The notes under the pieces: model-generated
What the model saw: the letters and a program-made list of their open reading frames with translations, nothing else
Told to the model about the DNA's origin: nothing
Database searches by the model: none
NCBI RefSeq assembly: GCF_001184025.1
Contig: NZ_BBYG01000015.1
Location: forward strand, 434,001-498,000
DNA from: Streptomyces maremycinicus
Lineage (GTDB): Bacteria; Actinomycetota; Actinomycetes; Streptomycetales; Streptomycetaceae
Direction: 5' to 3'
DNA: 64,000 nucleotides
In this document: positions 1-7,694 of the stretch, piece after piece
How the letters are laid out: each line of letters starts with the position of its first letter
How positions within the stretch are numbered: position 1 is the first letter of the stretch
Program-made: the position numbers and the translations under genes

Positions 1-1
1 G

Positions 2-67
2 GCACGTACGGACCTGGTCGCCGTACGCCGCCGTGGCGCCGGTACCGATCTCGCGCCCAATGCCTGA
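2..67 (+). CDS. bioB: biotin synthase BioB, C-terminal end only (partial)
   Basis: Only the last 21 codons are inside the window, ending at the TGA at 65-67. The tail reads ...VAVRRRGAGTDLAPNA, a basic, Gly-rich end like that of actinobacterial biotin synthases. Its position directly in front of bioA, with the bioA ATG inside its last codons (8-nt overlap), supports the call. BioB is the radical-SAM enzyme that inserts sulfur into dethiobiotin, the last biotin step. The catalytic part lies upstream of the window and cannot be seen, so the identification rests on context and a short tail. Confidence 0.7.
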   Translation, partial: ARTDLVAVRRRGAGTDLAPNA

Positions 68-1349
68 GCGGCGGCCGCTCGGTGTGCCCGAGCTGATCGA
101 GCTCGACCGGCGCCATGTGTGGCATCCGTACGGTCCGATGCCCGGCCGGGTCGACCCGCTCGTCGTGGAGTCGGCCGGCGGGGTACGGCTGCGGCCGGCC
201 GACGGTTCGGGCGAACTGGTCGACGGCATGGCGTCCTGGTGGTCGGCGATCCACGGCTACAACCACCCGGTGCTCAACGAGGCCGTGCGCGAGCAGCTGG
301 GCCGGATGAGTCATGTGATGTTCGGCGGGCTCACCCACGAGCCCGCCGTCCGGCTGGCGAAGCTCCTTGTCGACATGTCGCCCGACGGTCTGGAGCATGT
401 CTTCCTCGCCGACTCCGGCTCGGTCTCGGTCGAGGTCGCGGTGAAGATGTGCCTCCAGTACTGGCGCTCGCTGGGGCGCCCGGCCAAGGGGCGCCTGCTG
501 ACCTGGCGCGGCGGCTACCACGGCGACACCTGGCAGCCGATGTCCGTCTGCGATCCCGAGGGCGGGATGCACGACCTGTGGACCGGGGTGCTGCCCCGGC
601 AGGTCTTCGTGGAAGCGCCGCCGGTGGAGTTCGACGAGGCGTACGCCGAGCTGCTGCGCGAGACGATCGGGCGGCACGCCGACGAACTGGCCGCGGTGAT
701 CGTGGAGCCGGTGGTGCAGGGCGCGGGCGGGATGCGGTTCCACTCCCCCGGTTACCTGCGGGTGCTGCGCGAGGCGTGCGACGCGCACGACGTGCTGCTG
801 GTGTTCGACGAGATCGCGACCGGTTTCGGGCGCACGGGTGCGCTGTTCGCGGCGGAGCACGCCGCGGTGACGCCGGATGTGATGTGCGTCGGCAAGGCGC
901 TGACCGGCGGCTATCTGACGATGGCGGCGACACTGTGCACGTCCCGGGTGGCCGACGGGATCTCGCGGGGCGAGGTGCCGGTCCTGGCGCACGGGCCCAC
1001 GTTCATGGGCAACCCGCTGGCCGCGGCCGTCGCCTGCGCCTCCATCGAGCTGCTGCTCGGGCAGGACTGGCTCGCCGAGGTCAAGCGGATCGAGACGGGG
1101 CTGCGGGACGGGCTCGCCGAGGCGGCGGAGATCCCGGGCGTGCGGGACATACGCGTCCTGGGTGCGATCGGCGTCGTCCAGCTCGACCACCCGGTGGACA
1201 TGGCGGCCGCCACCCGGGCCGCCGTGCGCGAGGGCGTCTGGCTGCGGCCGTTCCGCGATCTGATCTACACGATGCCGCCGTACGTCACCGGTGACGCGGA
1301 CGTGGCACGGATCGCGCGCGCGGTGTGCGCCGCGGCGCGGGAGGGATGA
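60..1349 (+). CDS. bioA: adenosylmethionine-8-amino-7-oxononanoate aminotransferase
   Basis: A 429-residue class-III PLP aminotransferase that converts KAPA to DAPA with S-adenosylmethionine as amino donor. Family marks seen include HVWHPYGPM near the N terminus (typical of BioA), GGYHGDTW, the FDEIATGFGRTG stretch that holds the PLP-binding Asp, and the Schiff-base lysine in VGKALTGG at about residue 279. I chose the ATG at 60, inside the end of bioB. A GTG nine codons upstream is open but would add a tail that overlaps bioB more. It is followed by bioD with near-zero spacing, so bioB-bioA-bioD is one translationally coupled operon. No bioF is visible in the window. Confidence 0.95.
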   Translation: MPERRPLGVPELIELDRRHVWHPYGPMPGRVDPLVVESAGGVRLRPADGSGELVDGMASWWSAIHGYNHPVLNEAVREQLGRMSHVMFGGLTHEPAVRLAKLLVDMSPDGLEHVFLADSGSVSVEVAVKMCLQYWRSLGRPAKGRLLTWRGGYHGDTWQPMSVCDPEGGMHDLWTGVLPRQVFVEAPPVEFDEAYAELLRETIGRHADELAAVIVEPVVQGAGGMRFHSPGYLRVLREACDAHDVLLVFDEIATGFGRTGALFAAEHAAVTPDVMCVGKALTGGYLTMAATLCTSRVADGISRGEVPVLAHGPTFMGNPLAAAVACASIELLLGQDWLAEVKRIETGLRDGLAEAAEIPGVRDIRVLGAIGVVQLDHPVDMAAATRAAVREGVWLRPFRDLIYTMPPYVTGDADVARIARAVCAAAREG

Positions 1350-1351
1350 AG

Positions 1352-2074
1352 ATGCCGATCCTGGTGATCACGGGGACGGGCACGGAGGTCGGCAAGACCG
1401 TCACGACGGCCGCGGTCGCCGCGTCCGCGCTCGCGGCGGGACGGTCGGTGGCCGTCCTCAAGGCCGCGCAGACCGGGGTACGACCGGACGAGGGCGGGGA
1501 CGCCGACGAGGTGGCCCGGCTCGCGGGCGCGGTGACGACGGCCGAACTGGCCCGTTATCCGGAGCCGTTGGCGCCGGCGACGGCAGCGCGCAGGGCGGGT
1601 CTGCCGGCGGTGCGGCCGCAGGACGTGGCGCAGGCGGCGCAGAAGCTGGCCGCCGAGCACGACCTGGTGCTCGTCGAGGGTGCGGGCGGGCTGCTCGTGC
1701 GGTTCGACGAGGCGGGCGGGACACTGGCCGACGCCGCGCAACTGCTGCGGGCTCCGGTGCTGGTGGTGGCCACGGCGGGTCTCGGCACGCTGAACACCAC
1801 GGAGCTGACGGCCCGTGAACTGCGGCGCCGGGGAGTGGAGTTGCTGGGGGTCGTCATCGGCAGTTGGCCCGAATCCCCCGATCTGGCGTCCCGTTGCAAT
1901 GTCGTGGATCTGCCGGAGGTGGCCGGGGCTCCCCTGCTGGGGGCTCTGCCGTCGGGCTCCGGCGCTCTCGCACCGGCCGAGTTCCGTGCCGTGGCGCCCG
2001 GTTGGCTGGCACCACGGCTGGACGGGATCTGGGAGGCGGAGACCTTCCGGGAACGGACCGGTTCGGGGTCCTAG
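1352..2074 (+). CDS. bioD: dethiobiotin synthetase
   Basis: About 240 residues, the usual BioD length. The P-loop GTGTEVGKT is at residues 8-16, and the KAAQTG substrate loop and VEGAGG motif follow. BioD is the ATP-dependent carboxylase that closes the ureido ring of dethiobiotin in the cytoplasm. The ATG at 1352 has a GGGAGG sequence about 6 nt upstream. The ATG at 1346 overlaps the bioA stop (ATGA) but sits almost on that ribosome site. Last gene of the bio operon. Its stop overlaps the stop of the convergent LuxR gene by 4 nt. Confidence 0.95.
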   Translation: MPILVITGTGTEVGKTVTTAAVAASALAAGRSVAVLKAAQTGVRPDEGGDADEVARLAGAVTTAELARYPEPLAPATAARRAGLPAVRPQDVAQAAQKLAAEHDLVLVEGAGGLLVRFDEAGGTLADAAQLLRAPVLVVATAGLGTLNTTELTARELRRRGVELLGVVIGSWPESPDLASRCNVVDLPEVAGAPLLGALPSGSGALAPAEFRAVAPGWLAPRLDGIWEAETFRERTGSGS

Positions 2075-4449
2075 CCGTCGTCCGTGTCCGTTTCCGCGAG
2101 CAGGCGTACGAGTTCGATGCGGGAGCGGATGTCGAGGCGGGTGAAGACGCCGCGCAGGTGGTGGTCGATGGTGCGGGGGCTGAGGGCGAGGCGGGCGGCG
2201 ATCTCCCGGTTCGTGGCGCCGTCGGCCGCCATCCGGGCCACCAGGAGCTGCTGGGCGGTCAGGTGGGCCGTCGGGCGCCGGTCGCCGCGGGCGGGGGCCG
2301 CGGGGGCGCCGAGCGCGCGCAGTTCGGCGCGGGCGCTCTCGGCGCAGTGCGGGGCGTCGAAGGACTCGAATGCCTCCATGGCGCTGCGCAGCCGGTCGCG
2401 GGCCTCCGTGCGCCGGCGCAGCCTGCGCAACGCGCTGCCGAACAGCATCTCGGTGCGGGCCCGTTCGAAGGCTCGGGTTCCCTCGGCGTGCAGCCGGAGG
2501 GCCGTGCGGTAGTGCTCCAGGGCGTCGGCTCCCGGCGTGAGCAGCGCCCGGCAGCGGGCGCTGAGGGCCAGGTCGTCGGCGCTGCCGACGGCGATCGCCC
2601 AGCGGTCGTAGTCGGCGTGCGCGGCGCGCGCCACGCGGGTCTCGCCGGTGCGGACGGCGGCCTCGACGTAGTGCGGGGTGGCCAGGTGGCGGATGGCCCG
2701 GTGGCCGTGGCCCGGCCCCGAGGCGGCCAGCGCGCGCAGCCGGGCCGCGGCGGCGTCGTAGCGGCCCGAGCCCAGGTCGAGGAAGGCGAGCGCCCACTGC
2801 GCGAGGGCGGCGGGCAGGCCCAGGGCGTGGGCGAGGGCGTAGGACCGGGCGGCCGCGGCCCGCTCCCGGCACAGTTCCTCGTCGCCGGTGAGCGCGGCGA
2901 ACATCGCCAGGGCGGCCTGGAGATGGCAGGCGCCGTTGTCCTGCCCGGTGGCGTATGCCTGTCGGAGGGCGTCCAGCGCGGTGGCCTCGGCAGCGCGCGG
3001 GCGGCCGGTCCAGAAGTCGGCGTAGGCGCGGAACTCCATGGCCTGGGACACGGTGGCGGTGACGCCCCGGGCGCGGGCAGCGGCGGCCGCCCGGACCGTG
3101 GCGGTGGCCGCGCGGGTGTGGTCGCCGAGCATCAGCGCGGCGATGCCCGCGTGCAGCAGGAGGGTGGGGTCGCCGCCCGGACCGCACCGCCCGGCGGTGG
3201 CCTCCAGCAGGTCGCGCGCGTCCTCGTACCGTCCCTCGACGGCGGCGGCGATCCCGCCGAGCACCCCGGGCGGTCCGACGCCCGACTGCCCCGCGACGAG
3301 CGTGGCTTCCCGGCATCGACGCAGATCACCGGTGTAGACGGCGGCTTCGGCGGCCCGGGCCAGGAAGTGGGTGACGGGGGCGGCGCCGGAGCCGCCGCAG
3401 GAGGCGTCTGAGGGAGCGGCGGAGGTGAGGGTGGAGGCGTCTGAGGGAGCAGGGGAGGTGACGGGGGCGGCGTCTGAGGGAGCGGCGGAGGTGACGGGGG
3501 GAGCGGCGGCGGCGGTGTTCCGGTTCGGTGACGGGCCGCCGGGCGCGGGCCGCGTCCCGGCCGCCCGTGACACCCGCGCCGCCCGCGCCGCCTCGGCCAG
3601 CAGCGCGTCGAACGCCTCTCCCGCGTGTCCGGTCCGCAGCGCGAGGATGCCGGTGAGGGCCTCGGCGTCGGTGCGGGCGGCCAGGGCGCGGGCCCGGTCG
3701 CCGTCACCGCGGTGCCAGGCGTCGGTCGCCGCCTGGGTGAGGAGCCGGGACCGTTCGCCCGGGTCCGTGCAGAGCGCGGCGGCGCGTTCGGCGAGGGCGC
3801 CGGAGAGCGCCGGGTCGCCGACGGCGCGCGCCCGGCCGGCCGCCGCCGTGAGCTCCGCGACGAGCCGTGCGCTGGGCCCGAGGGCTCCGGCGCCCCGGTG
3901 CCAGGAGCGCCGGGGCCCCTCCCCCGGGCCGTGCAGGACGCGGGCGAGCAGCCGGTGCGCGTCGCGCCGGTCGGCCGGGGCGGCCGTCTCGTACGCGGCG
4001 ATCCGGGTCCAGGCGTCGCGGAAGCCGACGCCGCCGGCCGTGGCACAGGCGATCCCGGCCGCCTCGGCCGCCTCGAGGGGCCGGGTGTCGAGCCGGGCGG
4101 CGGCGACGGCGCGCAAGAAGGCGTGGGTGGGCACCGGATGCTGGTCGGCGGCCGCCAGCAGGAGCACCAGCCGGGTGCCGTCGGGCAGCGCGCGGACCTC
4201 GCGGCGGCGGGCGCGCAGTGTCGCGGGGGCGAGCTCGGCGGGTTCGGCCGGCAGCGGGTCGAGGCCGGCGGCCTGCCGTTCGGTCAGCCCCGCGACGAGT
4301 TCGGCGGCGGCCCGCGGATCGCCGTGCACGAGACGCAGCACGCGGACGCGGACGCCTTCGGACAGCGGCGGGACCGGGCACGGCCGCGCACCCGGCGGCG
4401 CCGGTGGCGAAGTGCGGTCCAGCGACGGGGGGTTCACTCGTGTCACCAC
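2071..4449 (-). CDS. large LuxR-family transcriptional regulator
   Basis: A 792-residue protein with a C-terminal LuxR/NarL helix-turn-helix at about residues 725-785 (LTAQQLLVARMAADGATNREIAARL, then SPRTIDHHL). The middle is Ala/Arg-rich and helical like the TPR-type region of MalT/LAL regulators. I do not see a Walker A motif, so the usual N-terminal AAA ATPase part is missing or unrecognisable. Around residues 315-350 there are three 11-residue repeats of the type VTSAAPSDA. It is divergent from the lipase at 4564, with an inverted repeat between them. Related Streptomyces lipases are controlled by an adjacent LuxR-type activator (LipR), so local control of the lipase is a reasonable inference. 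Start is the GTG at 4449. A GTG 12 nt further in is also possible. Confidence 0.75.
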   Translation of the reverse strand: MVTRVNPPSLDRTSPPAPPGARPCPVPPLSEGVRVRVLRLVHGDPRAAAELVAGLTERQAAGLDPLPAEPAELAPATLRARRREVRALPDGTRLVLLLAAADQHPVPTHAFLRAVAAARLDTRPLEAAEAAGIACATAGGVGFRDAWTRIAAYETAAPADRRDAHRLLARVLHGPGEGPRRSWHRGAGALGPSARLVAELTAAAGRARAVGDPALSGALAERAAALCTDPGERSRLLTQAATDAWHRGDGDRARALAARTDAEALTGILALRTGHAGEAFDALLAEAARAARVSRAAGTRPAPGGPSPNRNTAAAAPPVTSAAPSDAAPVTSPAPSDASTLTSAAPSDASCGGSGAAPVTHFLARAAEAAVYTGDLRRCREATLVAGQSGVGPPGVLGGIAAAVEGRYEDARDLLEATAGRCGPGGDPTLLLHAGIAALMLGDHTRAATATVRAAAAARARGVTATVSQAMEFRAYADFWTGRPRAAEATALDALRQAYATGQDNGACHLQAALAMFAALTGDEELCRERAAAARSYALAHALGLPAALAQWALAFLDLGSGRYDAAAARLRALAASGPGHGHRAIRHLATPHYVEAAVRTGETRVARAAHADYDRWAIAVGSADDLALSARCRALLTPGADALEHYRTALRLHAEGTRAFERARTEMLFGSALRRLRRRTEARDRLRSAMEAFESFDAPHCAESARAELRALGAPAAPARGDRRPTAHLTAQQLLVARMAADGATNREIAARLALSPRTIDHHLRGVFTRLDIRSRIELVRLLAETDTDDG
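3404..3502. repeat. three 33-bp tandem repeats inside the LuxR-family gene
   Basis: Each copy starts GCGTCTGAGGGAGC (3404, 3437, 3470). The period of 33 bp keeps the reading frame and encodes three 11-residue Ala/Ser/Pro repeats on the minus strand. They form a low-complexity linker and are likely to vary in number between strains. Confidence 0.85.
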
Positions 4450-4450
4450 A

Positions 4451-4477
4451 CAAGTGACGTTACTGGCGGGTTACTTG
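4451..4477. promoter_or_regulatory. inverted repeat between the LuxR-family gene and the lipase gene
   Basis: CAAGTGAC (4451-4458), 11-nt spacer, GTTACTTG (4470-4477): 8-bp arms with one mismatch. A GTTACT direct repeat (4459 and 4470) is spaced by one helical turn. This is the only AT-richer stretch in the divergent region and abuts the regulator start, so it is a candidate operator. Binding is inferred. Confidence 0.45.
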
Positions 4478-4563
4478 AACCGTAAAGACTGGCGATTTCA
4501 CCGATGCGGCGCGCGTAGACCCGCCCGACACTCCTGGCAACCCCACACGTTTCAGGAGGCATC

Positions 4564-5250
4564 ATGCAGCGCCACAAGCGTCGCATCGCCGCGGCTTTCT
4601 CGGCCGTGGTCTCTTCGCTCCTTCTGTCACTCTCGTTCGCCGCCCCCACAGCCCATGCCGCGACCCACAATCCGATCGTCTTCGTCCACGGCCTCAGCAG
4701 TTCCTCCAGCAGCTGGGACGAATGGGTCGCGGACTTCAAGGCCGACGGCTACACGGCCGCCGAGCTGGACGCCTGGACGTACAGCTGGACCCAGTCGAAC
4801 GTCACGACCGCCTCGCAGCTCAACACCGAGATCAAGAACGTGCTGGCCAGAACCGGCGCGTCCAAGGTCGACGTGGTCGTCCACTCCATGGGCGCGCTGA
4901 GTTCGCGCTACTACCTCAAGAACCTCGGCGGCACGGCGTACGTGGACGACTTCGTCTCCGTCGCCGGTGTCAACCACGGGACGTCGGTCGCCTCGTGGTG
5001 CAGCTGGCTGTACACCTCCTGCTCCGAGATGGTCACCGGCAGTTCGTTCCTCACCTCGCTCAACTCCGGGGACGAGACCCCGGGCAGCGTGAACTACGCG
5101 GCCTACTGGTCGAACTGCGACTCGGCCATCGACCCGGACTCCTCGGCGCTGCTGAGCGGGGCCACCAACGTCGGCGTCGGATGCATCTCGCACACGGACA
5201 TCAACAACGACTCCGGCGTATACGAACAGGTGCGTGCCTTCGTCCAGTAG
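4564..5250 (+). CDS. secreted triacylglycerol lipase, alpha/beta fold
   Basis: A 228-residue secreted lipase of the small Bacillus LipA-like group. A Sec signal peptide is visible: basic start QRHKRR, hydrophobic core, and an AHA/A cleavage site near residues 30-33. The oxyanion segment is FVHGLSSSSSSW (about 40-51). The nucleophile is Ser108 in VVHSMG, where the first Gly of the classic GxSxG is Val. A catalytic His is likely His210 in ISHTD. AGGAGG precedes the ATG. It would hydrolyse acylglycerols outside the cell. The neighbouring divergent LuxR-type regulator probably controls it. Confidence 0.9.
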   Translation: MQRHKRRIAAAFSAVVSSLLLSLSFAAPTAHAATHNPIVFVHGLSSSSSSWDEWVADFKADGYTAAELDAWTYSWTQSNVTTASQLNTEIKNVLARTGASKVDVVVHSMGALSSRYYLKNLGGTAYVDDFVSVAGVNHGTSVASWCSWLYTSCSEMVTGSSFLTSLNSGDETPGSVNYAAYWSNCDSAIDPDSSALLSGATNVGVGCISHTDINNDSGVYEQVRAFVQ

Positions 5251-5373
5251 CCAGGACAACCTCCGGCCGTTCGACTGTTCGACCGTTCGACCGGCGAGCA
5301 GCACGACAGCGGGGGTGCGGCGGGCCTGCGCGGGGGAGAATCCCGGTAGGCCCGTCCTGCCCGGGAGGTCGCC

Positions 5374-6060
5374 ATGCCCCTGCGCTCCAGCCGCACCGCC
5401 CGCTCCACCAGGGTGCCCGGTGATGCCGTCCACCACCCGCTGTTCGCCCGCTGCTACGCCCGGCTCGGCGCGGCCGCGGAGACCCGGGCCGGTCTGGCCG
5501 CCGTACGCGACCAACTGCTCGTGGGTCTCTCCGGTCGGATCATCGAGATCGGCGCGGGCAACGGACTGAACTTCGCGCACTACCCGGCCGCCGTCTCGGA
5601 GGTCGTGGCGATCGAGCCCGAGCGCCATCTGCGCACGCTGGCGCTGGAGGCGGCCCGGAGCGCACAGGTGCCGGTGGACGTCGTGCCGGCCGTGGCGGAG
5701 GCGCTGCCCGTCAAGAGCGAGGCCTTCGACGGGGCGGTGGTCTCGCTGGTGCTGTGCAGCGTGCGGGACCTGCCCCGCACGCTCGGGGAGCTGCGGCGGG
5801 TGCTGCGGCCCGGCGGTGAGCTGCGGTTCTTCGAGCACGGACCGGGCGGAGGTCCGGCGATGCGGTTCACCCAGCGGGCGCTGGACCGGACGGTGTGGCC
5901 GACCCTGGCCGGCGGCTGTCACCTCACCCGGGACGCCCTCGACGCCCTGCGCGAGGCGGGATTCGAACTCGGCCCCTACCGTCGGCTGACCGTGCCGGAG
6001 AAGGGCCCCCGGTCCCCCGCCTCGTACTGCGTCCTCGGCCGGGCCCGCCGCCCCTCATAG
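5374..6060 (+). CDS. class I SAM-dependent methyltransferase
   Basis: 228 residues with a Rossmann-type methyltransferase core. Motif I is IIEIGAGNG at about residues 56-64. An acidic strand-2 end (VAIEPE) and a post-motif VSLVLCSVRDLPRTLGELRRVLRPGGELRFFEHG typical of the Methyltransf_11/UbiE-like group follow. GGGAGGT precedes the ATG. The acceptor cannot be told from the sequence. UbiE/METTL7-like small-molecule or lipid methylation is the nearest guess. The stop overlaps the convergent Fic-like gene by 6 nt. Confidence 0.85.
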   Translation: MPLRSSRTARSTRVPGDAVHHPLFARCYARLGAAAETRAGLAAVRDQLLVGLSGRIIEIGAGNGLNFAHYPAAVSEVVAIEPERHLRTLALEAARSAQVPVDVVPAVAEALPVKSEAFDGAVVSLVLCSVRDLPRTLGELRRVLRPGGELRFFEHGPGGGPAMRFTQRALDRTVWPTLAGGCHLTRDALDALREAGFELGPYRRLTVPEKGPRSPASYCVLGRARRPS

Positions 6061-6429
6061 GCTCCACCGGCGCAGTTCGCGCGCGATGTCGGACACCGAC
6101 GCCTCCCCCGTCTTGACCAGCCGGGCCAGGTCGCGGACCTGTTCGGGCGAGGTGGCGACCTTCAGGCCGCTGGCGACGAGATAGGCGTACGCGACGGCGC
6201 AGGCGAACAGGGCGTTGGAGCGTTCCAGCGCGGGGACGTGGATGAGGAGCTGGAGCAGCGCGGCGGCGCGGGCCGGCGCGTCGTCGTAGACGGGGACGTC
6301 GAATATCTCGGCCTGGTGGCGGGCCACGGCGGCCACCAGCGCCCCCCAGTCGGTGACCTGGGGGTCTCCCGGGGTCTTCTGTTCGGCGAGCATGAGCAGC
6401 CAGGCGAGATCGATACGGAGATCGCTCAA
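6055..6429 (-). CDS. Doc/Fic-like toxin component with a degenerate Fic motif
   Basis: A 124-residue all-alpha protein with the length and pattern of Doc toxins. The stretch HVPALERSNALFACAVAYAYLVASGL (from His64) sits where Doc has HPFRDGNKRTAF. The motif His and the following helix are kept. The Asp/Glu, Gly and basic residues of the HxFx(D/E)GN(K/G)R loop are not. AMPylation or kinase activity is therefore doubtful from sequence alone. It starts at a TTG 4 nt after the stop of the upstream ribbon-helix-helix gene, so the two are one operon. The function is inferred from this arrangement. Confidence 0.6.
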   Translation of the reverse strand: MSDLRIDLAWLLMLAEQKTPGDPQVTDWGALVAAVARHQAEIFDVPVYDDAPARAAALLQLLIHVPALERSNALFACAVAYAYLVASGLKVATSPEQVRDLARLVKTGEASVSDIARELRRWSL

Positions 6430-6433
6430 GGGA

Positions 6434-6676
6434 TCAGCGGCGACCTTCGCGCGTGCCGCCCTCGCGGTCGGCGCCGAACTCCTCCACGAAGACGGCCTCG
6501 TACTGCTTCATGAAGTCGCTGGCGGCCTCGACGAAGGTGTGGCCGACCTCGCCGGCGTCCTGTCTGACCAGCTCTTCTATGTAGCGGTTGACGCTCATGC
6601 CGCGGGCCGTCGCGCGCTCGCGGGCGGCTCGGGCCGTGCCCTCGTCCACGCGTACGTTCAGCTGGGTCTTCGCCAT
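6434..6676 (-). CDS. ribbon-helix-helix antitoxin-like DNA-binding protein
   Basis: An 80-residue protein starting MAKTQLNVRVDEGTARAARERA and continuing through SVNRYIEEL. This is the beta-strand/helix/helix pattern of Arc/CopG/ParD-type DNA-binding domains (about residues 4-45). An acidic C-terminal tail follows that could bind and cover a toxin. It is the first gene of a two-gene unit with the Fic-like gene. Two GCTAGC boxes lie directly upstream and probably serve as its autoregulatory operator. Confidence 0.75.
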   Translation of the reverse strand: MAKTQLNVRVDEGTARAARERATARGMSVNRYIEELVRQDAGEVGHTFVEAASDFMKQYEAVFVEEFGADREGGTREGRR

Positions 6677-6683
6677 ACTTCGA

Positions 6684-6705
6684 CGCTAGCGCCGTGCCGC
6701 TAGCA
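6684..6705. promoter_or_regulatory. paired GCTAGC boxes upstream of the antitoxin-like gene
   Basis: Two palindromic GCTAGC boxes at 6685-6690 and 6699-6704, 14 bp apart, just in front of the antitoxin start (6676). The first extends to the perfect palindrome CGCTAGCG. Tandem short palindromes near the start are typical operators of ribbon-helix-helix antitoxins. Confidence 0.45.
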
Positions 6706-6823
6706 ACGGCAAGGGCGGCCGGGAAGCGAAAAGGGATACCGGGTGTGCGCCGGGTCACACTACGCTCGGCCCGCACAGACATCATCCGGTGACCGGCACG
6801 TCCGTACGAGCGAGGAGGCAGCC

Positions 6824-7690
6824 TTGTCCATACCTGCTGCGGAGCACGCACCCGGCCTGGCCTCGGCCGACGGGATCGCGGCCCGCGCCCGCGGTCTGAC
6901 CAAGGCGTACGGCTCGGGCGAGACCACGGTGCTCGCCCTGGACTCGGTGGACGTGGGCATCGCGCGCGGCCGGTTCACCGCCGTCATGGGGCCGTCCGGG
7001 TCAGGGAAGTCGACCCTGATGCACTGCCTGGCGGGCCTCGACACGGTGTCGGCCGGTCAGGTGTGGATCGGCGACACCGAGATCACGGGGCTGAAGGACC
7101 GGGAACTGACCCGGCTGCGCCGGGACCGGATCGGGTTCATGTTCCAGTCGTTCAACCTGATCCCGACGCTGAACGCGGCCGAGAACATCACCCTGCCCAT
7201 GGACATCGCGGGGCAGAAGCCCGACCAGAAGTGGCTGGACCAGGTGATCGACACGCTCGGCCTGCGGGACCGGCTCAAGCACCGGCCGTCGCAGCTGTCC
7301 GGCGGCCAGCAGCAGCGCGTGGCCTGCGCCCGGGCACTCGCCTCCCGCCCCGAACTGATCTTCGCCGACGAGCCGACCGGCAACCTGGACTCGCGCGCCG
7401 GGCTCGAGGTGCTCGCCTTCCTGCGGGAGGCCGTCGACGACCTCGGGCAGACCGTCGTGATGGTCACCCATGACCCCGGCGCCGCCGCCCACTCCGACCT
7501 GGTGCTCTTCCTCGCGGACGGGCGGATCGTGGACGAGATGGAGCGGCCGACGGCGGACGCGGTGCTGGAACGCATGAAGCGTTTCGACGTGATCCGCGCC
7601 CAGTCCGACGGGGAGAGCGCGGCCGGCAGCGCCCTCCCGGTCACCGACGCCGCCGCCCCCGCCCCCGGCACCGACGCCAAGGAGAAGTGA
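6824..7690 (+). CDS. ABC transporter ATP-binding protein, MacB/LolD type
   Basis: 288 residues. Walker A GPSGSGKST, signature LSGGQQQR, Walker B LIFADEPTGNLDS and the H-loop VMVTHD are all intact. The EPTGNLDS form is typical of MacB/LolD/FtsE-like ATPases that pair with FtsX-fold permeases. I chose the TTG at 6824 because AGGAGG lies at 6813-6818. The open frame continues upstream to a GTG at 6743 with no ribosome site. It is followed after 4 nt by the permease gene. A short Ala/Pro tail follows the ATPase core. Substrate unknown; export of a lipid, peptide or antimicrobial is the family pattern. Confidence 0.92.
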   Translation: MSIPAAEHAPGLASADGIAARARGLTKAYGSGETTVLALDSVDVGIARGRFTAVMGPSGSGKSTLMHCLAGLDTVSAGQVWIGDTEITGLKDRELTRLRRDRIGFMFQSFNLIPTLNAAENITLPMDIAGQKPDQKWLDQVIDTLGLRDRLKHRPSQLSGGQQQRVACARALASRPELIFADEPTGNLDSRAGLEVLAFLREAVDDLGQTVVMVTHDPGAAAHSDLVLFLADGRIVDEMERPTADAVLERMKRFDVIRAQSDGESAAGSALPVTDAAAPAPGTDAKEK

Positions 7691-7694
7691 CCCG

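Noticed and set aside
1864..3411. 515-codon plus-strand frame inside the LuxR region
   Set aside because: Gly/Ala/Arg-rich translation opposite the LuxR-type gene, which has a clear HTH. A shadow frame.
5255..5295. TTCGAC/GTTCGACC direct repeats after the lipase
   Set aside because: Too short and irregular to call a terminator or a regulatory site.
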